Under the pieces are notes generated by a model that saw only the letters and a program-made list of their open reading frames with translations, was not told where the DNA came from and searched no databases. Shown one piece after another: positions 25,699-36,930 of a stretch of 64,000 nucleotides of DNA (its first letter is position 1; each line of letters begins with the position of its first letter). Both the position numbers and the translations under genes were made by a program. Source of the DNA: Lantana camara (Eukaryota > Streptophyta > Magnoliopsida > Lamiales > Verbenaceae); NCBI GenBank assembly GCA_037501455.1, contig CM074860.1, forward strand, positions 51,904,501 through 51,968,500, in the 5' to 3' direction.

Positions 25699-27693
25699 AT
25701 GCCACGTGGGAGGCCTCGTAGAGAGCATTCTCCGGGAGACAGGCATCACCATCATGAGCATGTTCCTCCACCTCCACAATCACCGCCGGCAGAGGCCTTT
25801 GTTAACTCAGTTATCAATATTATAGATCAAAGGCTACGAGATTATGTACCACCGGCACCTCCAGCACCACCTGCACCTGTTGTACAGCCCGAGGCACCGC
25901 TTTCTGTTATACTTAGGGAGTTTCAGAATCAAAGACCTCCCAAGTTCTTCAAAGGAAATGATATACAGGCGGAAATGTGGCTGAAAGAGGTAGAGAGGAT
26001 ATGGGAGCTCATTCCATGTGAGTCCCGAGAGAAGGCTCGATGCACTATCACTTTAATACAAGGGGAAGCCTACTCTTGGTGGGAAAGCACGCGGATTGTA
26101 TTGGAGGCTACTGGAGAGGAGATCAATTGGGAAGTATTTACAAGGGAATTTAAGAACAAGTTCATCCCTCCCTCATCACGTACTCGAAGGTTGAGAGAAT
26201 TTACCGAATTGAAGCAAGGATCGAGGTCTGTGGCCGAGTATGTTTCGGAGTATGAGAGGTTATCCCGCTATGCACCAAATATAGCAGGCGATGACTTCCA
26301 TAAGGCTATGCAGTTTGTTCAAGGGCTTCGACCGGATATCCAGACCGCTTTAGAGGCAGTTAATACGAGCACTTGGGCAAAGGCTACTTCAAAAGCCTTA
26401 AAGGTTGAAGATTCGGTGAATGCGAGGAGGCCAGCTTATTGCCAAGGACAAGGATCAGGATTCGGATCGGGATTCAACAAAGGAAAGAGGCCGATGAATG
26501 TACCAGCTCCACTACAAAAAGGGCCTTTCAAGAAGCCTAGAGTAGGAGGTCCGATTGCACCTGTTCCACGACCACCTCAGGCTCCACCGGCTCCTAAAGG
26601 ATCTCGCAATGATCAGCCTCCCTGCACTTATTGTGGATGGCCAACTCATTCTTACAACAACTGCCGAAAGAGATTGAAGTTGTGCTTGATTTGTGGGAAG
26701 GGAGATCATATGGCTTTTGCATGCCCGGACAAGATTCCAGGATATCAAGCTGGAGCTCAGCGACCGATGGTTCAGGCACGAGCCTATGCTCTTGAGAGCG
26801 AGGAGCAGAATGTCGAGGTTGATCCAAACGCCGTGGTGGAAGGTACCGTTTGCATTCATAACACGAGCATTCATGCATTGTTCGATCCGGGTGCCACGCA
26901 TACTTTTATATCTTCTGATCTATGTGCTTCTCTGTGCCTACCTGTTATTTGCTCAAATTCCTGTTATTTTGTGAGTTCGCCTCTTGGAGGTAGTTTGCAG
27001 ACAGATCGGCTTGTCAGGGGTTGTTCAGTTTTGATAGAGGGGAAAGATTATCCGGCAGATTTCATTGTTATGCCTATGAAGAAGTATGGGGTAATCTTCG
27101 GGATGGATTGGTTGTATCGGCACCGGGCCGAAGTTGATTGTTTTAAGAAGAGGATAAAGTTGGGTCAAGAGTTGATTGGAGAAGTGGGGTCGAAGAGTGT
27201 GCCACTCTTATCGCTTATGGAAGCTCGCAAGTTGGTGAAGGATGGAGCCATGGGATTTATCGCTTATCTCCTTAATAAACCAAAGGATAAATCAAGTTTT
27301 GAGGAGACGGCCGTGGTAAAGGAATATCCCGATGTATTTCCAGAAAATTTGGGTTCTCTACCACCGGATCGGGAGATCGAATTTGTTATTGATTTATATC
27401 CGGGATCAGAACCTTACTCCAAGACTCCTTATAGAATGGCTCCGGCGGAGTTAAAAGAGTTGAAGATTCAACTCGAGGAATTACTTAAGAGTGGATATAT
27501 TCGACCGAGTTCGTCTCCGTGGGGTGCTCCGGTTCTCTTTGTCAAGAAGAAAGATGGAACATTGAGGATGTGTATAGATTACCGGGAGCTTAATCGGATG
27601 ACCATCAAGAATAAGTACCCGTTGCCCCACATCGAGGATTTATTTGATATGTTGCAAGGTTCAAAGGTTTATTCGAAATTGGATTTAAGGTAG
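25699..27693 (+). pseudogene. gag-pol part 1: Gag, zinc knuckles, protease, RT start; ends at TAG
   Basis: I start at the ATG at 25699 because it opens MPRGRPR, a common plant gypsy Gag start; the frame is open 15 codons further up. There are 664 codons. About 87-240 is the Gag capsid-type domain ([18 protein letters not shown]). Two CX2CX4HX4C knuckles lie at 309-322 and 329-342. The aspartic protease begins near 380. Its active-site triplet at 396-398 reads DPG, where DSG or DTG is usual, though I recall DPG in some plant gypsy copies. RT begins near 545 ([28 protein letters not shown]). The frame stops at TAG 27691-27693, two codons after the first catalytic Asp (27682). The next frame continues without a shift, so this is a point nonsense change, probably replacing Ser or Gly. 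Confidence 0.93.
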
Positions 27694-28209
27694 GGCTACT
27701 ACCAGTTGAAAATCCGGGAAGAGGATATACCAAAGACAGGATTTAATACCCGGTATGGGCATTATGAGTTCGTAGTGATGCCTTTTGGTTTAACAAATGC
27801 CCCTGCAGCATTTATGGACATGATGCATCGGATTTTTCGGCCTTATTTGGATAAATTCGTCGTAATCTTTATTGATGATATTCTCGTGTATTCAAAGACT
27901 CCGGAAGATCACGCTAGGCATCTCAATTTGGTATTGGAGACGTTGAGAGAGCACCGGTTGTATGCGAAGTTTAGTAAGTGTGAGTTTTGGATCGACCGGG
28001 TTGCTTTTCTAGGCCATATTATTTCAAGTAAGGGTTTGGAAGTTGATCCTTCAAAGATCGAGACGGTTATTCAGTGGCAGAGTCCGAAAAATGCTTCCGA
28101 GGTTAGAAGTTTCTTGGGATTGGCAGGTTATTACCGAAGGTTTGTAAAGGATTTTTCAAAGTTAGCCGGTCCTTTAACTCGATTAACTAAGAAGGAAGCT
28201 AAATTTTAG
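27694..28209 (+). pseudogene. gag-pol part 2: RT palm and thumb; ends at TAG
   Basis: In phase with the previous piece, 171 codons. It holds the RT palm: [14 protein letters not shown], then the FIDDIL box with the catalytic Asp pair at 27874-27879, followed by GHIIS and [13 protein letters not shown], which mark the RT end and the connection to RNase H. The second in-frame stop, TAG at 28207-28209, sits where related proteins have KFEW, so GAG to TAG is the simplest origin. There is no frameshift. It has no start of its own and would only be made as part of the polyprotein. Confidence 0.93.
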
Positions 28210-28404
28210 TGGGACGAGGCATGCGAAGCAAGTTTCCAACTCTTGAAGGAAAAATTGACAACTGCACCGGTGTTAGCACTTCCCGAGGGCACTGAAGGAT
28301 ACATGGTTTATACGGACGCCTCGAAAGAAGGGTTGGGATGTGTTTTGATGCAGAATGGTAAGGTGATAGCTTATGCCTCGAGGAAATTGAAGGATCATGA
28401 ATAG
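28210..28404 (+). pseudogene. gag-pol part 3: RNase H N-terminal half; ends at TAG
   Basis: 64 codons in the same phase. It carries the RNase H start, TDASKEGLG, with the first catalytic Asp at 28315-28317, and AYASRKL. The third stop, TAG at 28402-28404, falls in the conserved [12 protein letters not shown] segment where Lys is usual, so AAG to TAG is likely. The three stops would derive from different sense codons, so a single mutational process is not required. Confidence 0.92.
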
Positions 28405-29859
28405 AATTATCCCACTCACGATCTCGAGCTTGCAGCAGTGATCTTCGCTTTGGGAAAGTGGAGACACTACCTTTACGGAGTTTCTTTTGAGATCTTTTCC
28501 GACCACAAGAGTCTCCAGTATTTGTTTTTTCAGAAGGAATTAAACAAGAGACAGAGACGTTGGATGGAGATGTTGGCAGATTATGAGTGTACGATTCGAT
28601 ATCATCCCGGAAAGGCCAACGTGGTCGCGGATGCGCTTAGTAGGAAAGCTAGTGTGTCCAGTGTTAAGGTGGAAACTATGGATGAATCTGAGTCCTTCAA
28701 GCTAAGAGCTAGTATTCGGAATATTACCGTTCAACCGGACCTTCGGCAGAGATTGTTTGAAGCTCAGAAAGTGGATTCCGAAGTTCAGAGGTTGGTGCAG
28801 AAAGCTAGAAATGATTCAGAAAGTCCGTTCGGATTTGATGACACCGGACTTCTAAGGTTTAAGAATAGAGTGGTGGTTCCGGAAGAGTTAAGACGGTTGA
28901 TATTGGAAGAAGCTCATCGATCAGGGTATTCGATACATCCCGGGGGAAATAAGATGTATAAGGACTTAAGGAAATTTTATTGGTGGAATGGACTTAAGCG
29001 GGATGTGATCGACTTCGTGAGACATTGCTTGACTTGCCAAGTGGTGAAAGCAGAGCATCAGAAGCCATCGGGGCTATTGCAACCGTTACCGATTCCAGAA
29101 TGGAAATGGCAGCAAGTGGCGATGGATTTCGTTTTGGGTCTTCCACGAGTGAAAGGTGGTTTAGATGGAATTTGGGTGATAGTGGATCGATTGACGAAAT
29201 CGGCACATTTTCTTGCTATTCGGATGTCGGATAAGGTACCTAAATTGGATAAGAAGTATGTGGATGAAATTGTCCGACTTCATGGAGTACCGGTTAGCAT
29301 TGTATCAGATCGGGATCCGAGGTTTACTTCTAGATTTTGGCAAGAATTGCAAAGGAATCTGGGCACAAGGCTTCAATTCAGCACAGCTTTCCATCCTCAG
29401 ACAGACGGGCAATCAGAGAGATTAATTAAATATTTGGAGGATATGTTGAGAGCATGTGCATTGGATTTTTCGAGTTCGTGGAACGAGCAATTACCTTTGA
29501 TTGAATTCGCCTATAATAACAGCTTTCAAGCATCGATAGAAATGGCTCCATATGAGGCTCTCTACGGACGGAAATGCAGGTCACCGTTGTTCTTTGATTT
29601 GGAAGAATGGAATTGGACCATGCAAGAAGGTGTGAAACGAGGGGAGAATAAGGAAAACCCCTCTAAGGCCGTGCAAGAGGCAATTGATAAGGTCCAAATA
29701 ATTAGACAACGGATGAAAGCAGCCCAGGATAGACAGAAAAGCTATGCCGATCACCGAAGGAAAGATCGTCAGTTTGAGGTTGGTGATAGGGTATTCTTGA
29801 AAGCCTCACCTCGTAAGGGATTTTCGAGGATTGGAAAAGGAGGGAAATTGAATCCTCGG
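28405..29859 (+). pseudogene. gag-pol part 4: RNase H end and integrase, cut by the inner element
   Basis: 485 codons in phase. RNase H continues ([27 protein letters not shown]). The integrase zinc region has His at 28915 and a second His seven residues on, with Cys at 29026 and 29035. The catalytic triad is complete: Asp 29125, Asp 29308 and Glu 29416, with 35 residues between the last two as in retroviral-type integrases. The C-terminal part reaches GKGGKLNPR and is cut by the inner element at 29860. The frame runs on by chance for 57 bp into that element's LTR; those codons are not native. The missing end lies at 40983. Confidence 0.94.
29855..29859. repeat. Target site duplication CTCGG, left copy
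   Basis: CTCGG immediately before the inner element recurs at 40978-40982 immediately after it. Taking out the element and one copy puts the integrase codons before and after back in the same frame, which confirms the insertion point. Confidence 0.96.
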
Positions 29860-32800
29860 TGTAGCACCCCGCACGTGAGGCACCACATCCCCCGCACTAA
29901 GGCTCAACACGAGTAACGAAACAGTAAATCCGCACCCGTATCAAACCCTAGCGAATGGGAGACGAACATAAAAGCTTTCCTAAGCCAGGCGGAGCTAGAC
30001 CCTGCAATGAAAACCAATCTACAAAGTACAATGCATTGCAAAGCCAAAAGATCAATCATACCAATCATAAGCAGAAATTTGGGCTCTTCAGGCCTCTTTT
30101 AAATCAATAGCAAAACTCAGTAACAGCAATTCAACTCCAATTACATGAATATTCCAGTTCATGATATAATAGAATGAATCATACATAATTCCAATACAGA
30201 AATGAGTGCAGAGACTCTTCTAATCTAACTCGACTCACTGAAAGACTCCCGACACCTCCGCCTAGCTCGAAACTCCAAAGCCCAACCTGCACACTAAAGT
30301 GTTGGGGAGGGAGAGGGTCAGTCTCTAGAAGACTGAGTGAGCAGGAGCGATATATATATAAAACATGCACATGCAAGTCATAAATCCCGAGCAAGGTTTT
30401 ATTTGAAATGATCCCCACTAAGGGTAAGAAATAGATAAACAATGCTCGAACTTTACGACTAAATCATATTAAATTCATTACATTCATAAATCATACATAA
30501 ATATAAGGCTCGGCGAGTGAGCGTGCACAATCTCCAACCAACTCCGACCGTGTACGACAAATATCATTAATATATTGATTAGGCGATCATGCAATATATC
30601 ATAATACACACAAATCATAAATCATGTCCTAAATATATTGTTTGGGCAATCCGATGCCCGGCCTTCCCGTACCGTGCCTATCAATCAATAATCAATCAGT
30701 CAATCAATCATTTTCAATCATAAATAAGTTCCAACCTTCTTCCTCCGGGTTGGTGGTGGGTTTGCAAGACCCGACCACCCGATCATTGGCCAAAAGGGGT
30801 TACATGACTCCCCAGATGGCACTCAGCTCCCTTTCCCCGCCAATCTCCTGACGAGGTCCGGTACCGCTGTCTAGTAGTGGGACTAGTGTGAGGGTTTACC
30901 GTCAGCCCTTGCCTTCTCGGGTCCCCACTCACACCAAGCCCCTGGGCCCCAATCCGTGCAATCAATCAATCAATCTTTTCTCGCCAAAACATTTGATTTA
31001 TAAAAATCATACCGTATCCATCATTATCCATTTGAAAAGGGTTTACTCGATCAATACATACTATAAGAAATCATACCTTACCGTGTAAATCGGCATATGC
31101 TATATACGTACCTCTCCGTGTCATCCTAATCCGTAGCTAGCATGAAGACACACGGTTTGGAGCATAGCCTCATTACAAAACCATTTTTAAGTTATAAGCT
31201 CAAACGCGTAATTCAGAAGGACTTACTCGATAACTCCATTTGAAAACCATATATGTATAATCATAAGGTTTTGGCTAAAGCTTTTCACATAAGGGTTGTA
31301 GGGTTTATTATATAGCTAAAACAAAAACCACCCTCACCTGAACCGTGACGAAACAAGGAACGGGTTAACAAGTGCTCGAACGATCAAAAGCTCTCCACCC
31401 TGGAGACAAACTGTACAAAAGACCACAAGACGTGTTCGTGAGACTCAAGACTCTAAATGAACCATATAAGACGCACGGCAATGCTCAAGCATGATATGAA
31501 GGCATAAGGATCATATTAAGTCATGAAATGTTCATGTGCATGATTAAGACATTTAACTCGTATATCCAAGTCATTCACTCAATCATTCATTATCATTCAA
31601 TTCATATTCCCAATCAATTTATTTCAAGAACTCAAATAGGAGCATAGAACATATTCAAGCTCTTCCATAATGTCACCACATACTTCATATTACATAACAT
31701 AGCATATATTTAAGGTTTGACAACAAGAAGAAGTCTTATGATATAGAAAATAAGTGATGCGATTCGTAAACGACATATAAACACACATAAACGGCATTCA
31801 ATAAAAGCATGCCTAAAACACATCCAAATATCATGGAATTGCACCAAAATACTCCTAACACATAGCCAAACAAGTTCATAGTTCAACACAAAAGGAGATA
31901 AAATCAATAAGGAGGGGAAACAAATCAAAAACCGAAGAGGAAGTAACAAAGACTGCACATGGGAAGTGACACGGGGGTGTCACCAACCCTAGCCCAACTG
32001 AGCCACGGGCGTGGCTCAGTACAGAGCTGCCCAGAAGGTGTGACACGCCCGTGTCTCCCTCTTATGAGTAAATGAGACACGGGGGTGTCACGGTACAGAA
32101 CTTAGGGCGATTACAGATTTTTCCGGCAAAACTGAACTCATACAAAATCAATCCAAAGGCATACCAAATGAACTCTAAATGCTCTGAAACTTGATATGAA
32201 ACATATTTGGCATGTTATGAACATTTTTTATTTAGAGTGAAAAGGCTAAATCGCACGTTAAGGTCATCGAATCCACGCAACAAAACTGGGTCGCCAAAAA
32301 CCGTACATAAAGGATCAATTGTTCAATCATGCCTTGTTCAAGTACTTAGGGCTTGAATTTGGATCTGAAACTTTGGGGAATGCATGCTAACATACTAAAC
32401 AACTTATATACATCATATATATGCAAAATGGTACCATTTAAAGCACATTAGAATGATCAACAAGTTACAAAATGTAACAGCAACAATTCTGTCAACAATC
32501 ATGCATAAGAACAGGCCATGTACTTCGGTTTTGAGGCTTCAAATGGAACCAAATACTTAAAGAATGAATGCTAACATATATAACAATGAGTGTACATCAA
32601 CTCCATGCAATTTCACACGAAATGGAGGCCATATGATCATGCAACAACACAAAATTTCACACAGCAGTCACAAAACAGGGGAAATAGTTTGATCATCAAG
32701 TTTGAAGCTCCATATCTCATAATTTTATAAAAGGAGCAAGAGATGAAATCCTCCTAACATCATATACTATCAGTTGGGAAGGAAATATATCAAGAAACAA

Positions 32801-33911
32801 GTTCATATGATCATGTTTAAGCAAGGAAATCAGCTACACAAGCCTAGAGGTCACAAGAGCAAAAATCCCTAAAAGTTCATACCAATCTCATAATTCAAAC
32901 CCTAATCAAATCTGATCCAAATCATGTTTTAAGTAGATGAAATGAAGCATAATAGAGTAGAGAAGACATAAATATTCATACCTTGAAGATTTGGTGGAAG
33001 AAGATGGTGATTTGAGCTCCAAAATCACAAAAATGGCCAAGGGTTTCTCTCTTCTCCTCTTCTTCTCTCTCTCGTTCAGTTGCAGCTGGAAAATGGAGAT
33101 ATGGTTCGGTTTTCAGAGGTAAAAGGGAGAATATAGAGCTTAACTCAAGGTAGATAAGTCATGGTTAAGGTATGGTTAAGTTTAGGGAGGGTTATGGGGT
33201 CCCACCATGAAGACTAGTCAACCAAAGGAGCTCTTCTTGCACGAGTTGTCCGTTACGGTTGGATTTCGGAGGTCTTAATGATTTCAAAAAGGTATGAGGC
33301 TTGTTCCATTGTCTCCGAATTGTCGATACGAAGGCAACGGAAGTGTCGGAATTCGAATCCGAATTCCCGAGCTCAAGATATCACATACGGAACCAAGGGT
33401 GCGCTAATTGCTCGTTAACCCCTGACTTGGTTCCAAAAATCCAAATTAAATTCATAAACACGTCAAATGAATCCGAAAACATAAACCGAGCATAGAGTCA
33501 CGTTCATAACACACATATTTACGACATATTAAATTTTCACAACATTTCGGTATCAATACATATATGAACAAAGCACAAATAGAACACTCATGCGCATGAA
33601 CGAATTCATATAGTTATAAATGAATTGCTAAAACTTAAATTCCATATTAAATAAATTAAACAACTAATAACATGTTGTAATTAATTAAAGAAATTACCGT
33701 AACAGTTAAGGTAACGTGAAACCTCAATTAAGAAATTAAACACAAAATATCAAAGTAGAGTAAAAATGAAATAATTTAAAATAACCATAGTTTCTAGTTT
33801 AAATCAAATATAATCATTTATTAACAATTAATCATATAAATAAATAATTAAATTGCGCAATTTATAAACAAATACGTCATATTATTAAAACTGAAAAACT
33901 GGGGCGTTACA
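29860..33911 (-). repeat. 3' LTR of the nested element
   Basis: 4052 bp, adjacent to the polypurine tract, which makes it the 3' LTR on the - strand. On the + strand it starts TGTAGCACCCC and ends GGGGCGTTACA. It contains the palindrome cluster 31966-32089, the TTCTCGCCAAAACAT block near 30976 and a CT-rich run near 33045-33074. The short open frames here recur in the other LTR copy and match no protein family I know. Confidence 0.95.
31966..32089 (-). repeat. Palindrome cluster in the nested element's 3' LTR
   Basis: Four perfect palindromes in 124 bp: GTGACAC/GTGTCAC around GGGG (31966-31983); an 11 bp pair ACTGAGCCACG with its complement around GG (31997-32020); GACACG/CGTGTC around CC (32042-32055); GACAC/GTGTC around GGGG (32076-32089). 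A longer pair, CCCGTGTCTC with GAGACACGGG, links the last two. The centre CAC-GGGG-GTG is shared with the coding element's cluster but the arms differ. Confidence 0.88.
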
Positions 33912-33912
33912 A

Positions 33913-33924
33913 TCTCTCCCCCTT
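33913..33924 (-). other. Polypurine tract of the nested element
   Basis: On the - strand it reads AAGGGGGAGAGA, one base from the LTR start, the same placement as in the coding element (41351-41362). The adjacent GAATCCGAGGACGGATTC-type sequence (33930-33947) is shared with the coding element just after its stop codon. Confidence 0.9.
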
Positions 33925-33969
33925 AAAAAGAATCCGTCCTCGGATTCACACACGCCTGAAAACAAACAA

Positions 33970-34103
33970 TGAGAGATTCCCCGTCTCTCACAAGCAACAA
34001 GGAGAGAGCCCCGTCTCTCGAGCAGAAATGAGAGAACCCCGTCTCTCCAACAAAAATAAGAGAATCCCCGTCTCTTACAAACAGAGAGAGCACCCCGTCT
34101 CTC
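33970..34103 (-). repeat. Array of GAGAGA/TCTCTC hairpins beside the polypurine tract
   Basis: Five units in 134 bp, each a GAGAGA-type arm, a short loop with CCCCG and a TCTCTC arm: 33970-33990, 34002-34019, 34029-34047, 34057-34077 and 34084-34103. The first has arms TGAGAGA/TCTCTCA. The fourth has TAAGAGA/TCTCTTA, so a change in one arm is matched in the other. Spacers between units differ. The same array, with six units, is in both tandem copies. Confidence 0.85.
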
Positions 34104-36910
34104 AACCGAAAATAAAACAAGGAAGTCTCCAATACTTCCAAGCAACTCACGCAAAACCAAATTTAAAATCACGGAAGTCACCCGAAGCAAGTAATAACAT
34201 CACCCACATTAACATTCAATTACTCCAAGTAATTTAACACAGTAGGAGATCAAAGCACTTAACATAAAAATTATATAAGTTAAATTTGCATGGATGCATG
34301 TATCATGAATGCTATAAGTACCGTTCACCGTAGTTGCAAAAATTTAGATTTGTGAGTTGTCGTTATCTAAGGTATGATCTGTCCTGAATGTAACTCGGTG
34401 CCCGACTTGTCTTGGACCTCTTCAGGGTTCCCCGGTGAAACGATTGATGAATTCCTTAAGGATTATATCCTTAGATCCCTTCTAACTTGTACTGCTACCC
34501 AACTTCTTCAATCCTTATCCAAATCGGTGCTTAACATATCCCCGAGGATAACCACTCTGGGCGAACTTGATGATTCGATCCTGACCTTGCGAAGTTTATT
34601 CTCATGGTTTCTCTTAACACAACTCCCTTCCCACCTTCCGTTCCAATTGTCCGTTCATTCCTTTTTGATCCCCCTCAACGTTATATTTGATAACTGATCC
34701 CATATTTCCTTCACCGAAGATAGAAGGTTCTTGATGATTCTTGAAATTTGAGACTAATACTCCAATTATCATCTTTTCCATTTGGTCTCTACTTAAGCTT
34801 CCTTGTAAATTACCGTTGATATAACTAACAACTTATAACTAATAACTCGGTGATATTATCTTGGACCCCTTCATACTTCGTGGAATAAATCTTGACCGAC
34901 ACCATCCCCGTATGTGATAGCTTGATTCGATTTTTTTCCCTTGTTAATACTCGCTTAGAAATCCATAGAACCCTCTTATAATTCCATTATCTCCAGACCA
35001 GAATTCCATACCTAGCTTCCCTCTTAATAACTTAACCCTAACCACCGTCTTATTCATTCCTAATCTCCACCCTCCGGACTTCCAAATTCTCCTTAGTTTG
35101 CATCCCCATTATTACTCCTAACATATTCATTCGAGCACCTCTCCCATCCTCCAATTCACCTCTCGGTCGTGCTCTCCCCCTTAAAATTTTTGTTCTTACA
35201 TATCCACCTCCAGGAATCCTTCTTTCATTGAAATTTTTGCTGAGCCACTTCTGTTTCTTTAATTGACTCCTAAGGTTCAATTCCAACCCTTCAATAATTA
35301 CTTCTTCTAATCCCCAACTCTTCTCTTTCTTTCTCTTCTTGAAATCTAGACCAATTTAATCCCCTCTTGTATTTCCATTCTTTCAACTAAAGGTAATCCC
35401 TTAAAGGATCGAAAAGGAGTTACATTATTTCCTAACCAATGCTTCATCATTTGGAAGTTTAGTTGAATTCGTTACTTCGCCTCTGAGATTAAGGTTTCTC
35501 CAAAACTCTTCAACTTAGTTTCTTCGGTGTAGATTGTGCTAGCTAAGCTCCATACCCAGAATTCCCAAACTATAACCCAACTATTCTTCTCGTCTTGAAT
35601 CGAGTAAGCCTTGATCAAAGAATCACGTGATGAACAAGGAGGGGCCATTCCCTATCACTTAAACACTAACCATGCATGTTGGGTTAACATGCCAATGCAC
35701 ATAGTAAACAATTAAAGATGCAACACATTGAAGCAATTACGTTAATTAAACATAAACGTACATATAGGTAAAGAAAGCAATTAGTTTAAATCGATGCATG
35801 ATGCTCATGCCATGAATATGCAGAACCTGTCACCAAAGTAGTAAGCTTTTAGCTTGACAACGTGCTCCTCATCCCCATAATTGTAACTTTCTTTGAAAGC
35901 ATTGATAACTCCTTAGCTTTCCATGGTTTTCAAATTTCCCAAATTTCTTCATCCATTTGTATATCCCATGGCCCGAACGTGCTATTCTTGAAACCAAGGT
36001 CTTCTTTGTCAATGGAGTTTACCCCTCAACGTACTTCCAAGCATCAACCTCCAAAGGTCATCCGACTCTTCATCTTGATGTCCCCATGTTCCAAGGTTCC
36101 AAGAAGACGGCGTAATTTGTATCCCTCGATGCTCCTAAGTCCCTTTTTGCCTTGCGTCCATTCGTTGTCCCACGCTTATATTCGTATCAAGTGAGCTTCC
36201 ATATTTCACCTCGTAATGAGCCTTGTGATTAACGGCTCCCAATCCTTGCATCTGAGTTGAGTCGAACCTTGTTAACACATCTTATATCCTATCCCTTGAA
36301 GCTTCCCAATTTGGTCTTCCTATCATCCAACCATTCCAAACTCGAAACTTCAACAGTGACCCTTAAAGCATTTACTCTTGTATTAGATGTCTCCAAAATC
36401 GGGGTGGAGAAGAGTTCCACACTCCTCTCGTTGTCTCACGCATCCCTCAAGTTAGAACTTGAGTCGTTGCAATTCTGGTATGTTGAAAACCTTCCCGTGA
36501 TCCAAGCTTCCTCCCATGATACGAGCCATGATAGATGGTTTCATTGTACAAGCCGCGGAATTTGAACATTCGGCCTTCGAGTTACTTTGCCATTTGTAGT
36601 TGGGGTGATTTGTGGCTTTGGTTGCATGATAGTAGCCTATATAAGAAAGATCAACTCAAATATGGATGCATGAGGATTAGCGTATGCTTATGACACATAG
36701 TTAAATGAGTCAAGACAGATAAAATGCAAATTGCAACACTTAAAGCAACTAAATGAAAGCGTAGATTGTATACATGTATTAAGCAATTTCCAACAATTAG
36801 TATCAAATATTCAGGCCAAAACGATGCAATGCACATATTAACAAGTTGTTCCTATGCCGTGCGACCTAACTGACTCAAACACGACTCAAGAATACCGGTT
36901 TTGCAACCGG

Positions 36911-36922
36911 GCTCTGATACCA
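36911..36922 (-). other. Primer binding site of the nested element
   Basis: GCTCTGATACCA on the + strand is TGGTATCAGAGC on the element's strand, 8 bp from the end of the 5' LTR with the same tccttaag spacer as the coding element. It fixes the element's orientation. Confidence 0.93.
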
Positions 36923-36930
36923 CTTAAGGA

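Larger units (their letters stand above)
33912..36930 (-). other. Internal region of the nested element, no protein recognised
   Basis: 3019 bp between the LTRs. The longest open frames are about 110 codons on either strand, with no Gag, protease, RT or integrase motif. The region is homologous along its length to 53556-56656 in the tandem element (for example the block after ggtatgatc-gtcctgaatgtaactcgg near 34374), so it is a conserved internal domain rather than random filler. The end near the 3' LTR carries a hairpin array (33970-34103) and the other end the primer site. Several frames open in this copy are not kept in the relative, which argues against coding. Confidence 0.8.

Noticed and set aside
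26512..26974. Open frames overlapping gag in other frames
   Set aside because: Shadows of the Gag-protease coding sequence, which has clear zinc knuckles and protease motifs in the main frame.
27691..28404. Programmed readthrough of the TAG stops to regulate Pol
   Set aside because: The stops fall inside RT and RNase H domains rather than between Gag and Pol, and there are three; simple decay is far more likely.
34374..34697. 107-codon frame in the nested element's internal region as a possible remnant protein
   Set aside because: It lies on the strand opposite to the element, has no known motif, and the homologous stretch near 54030 does not keep it open.
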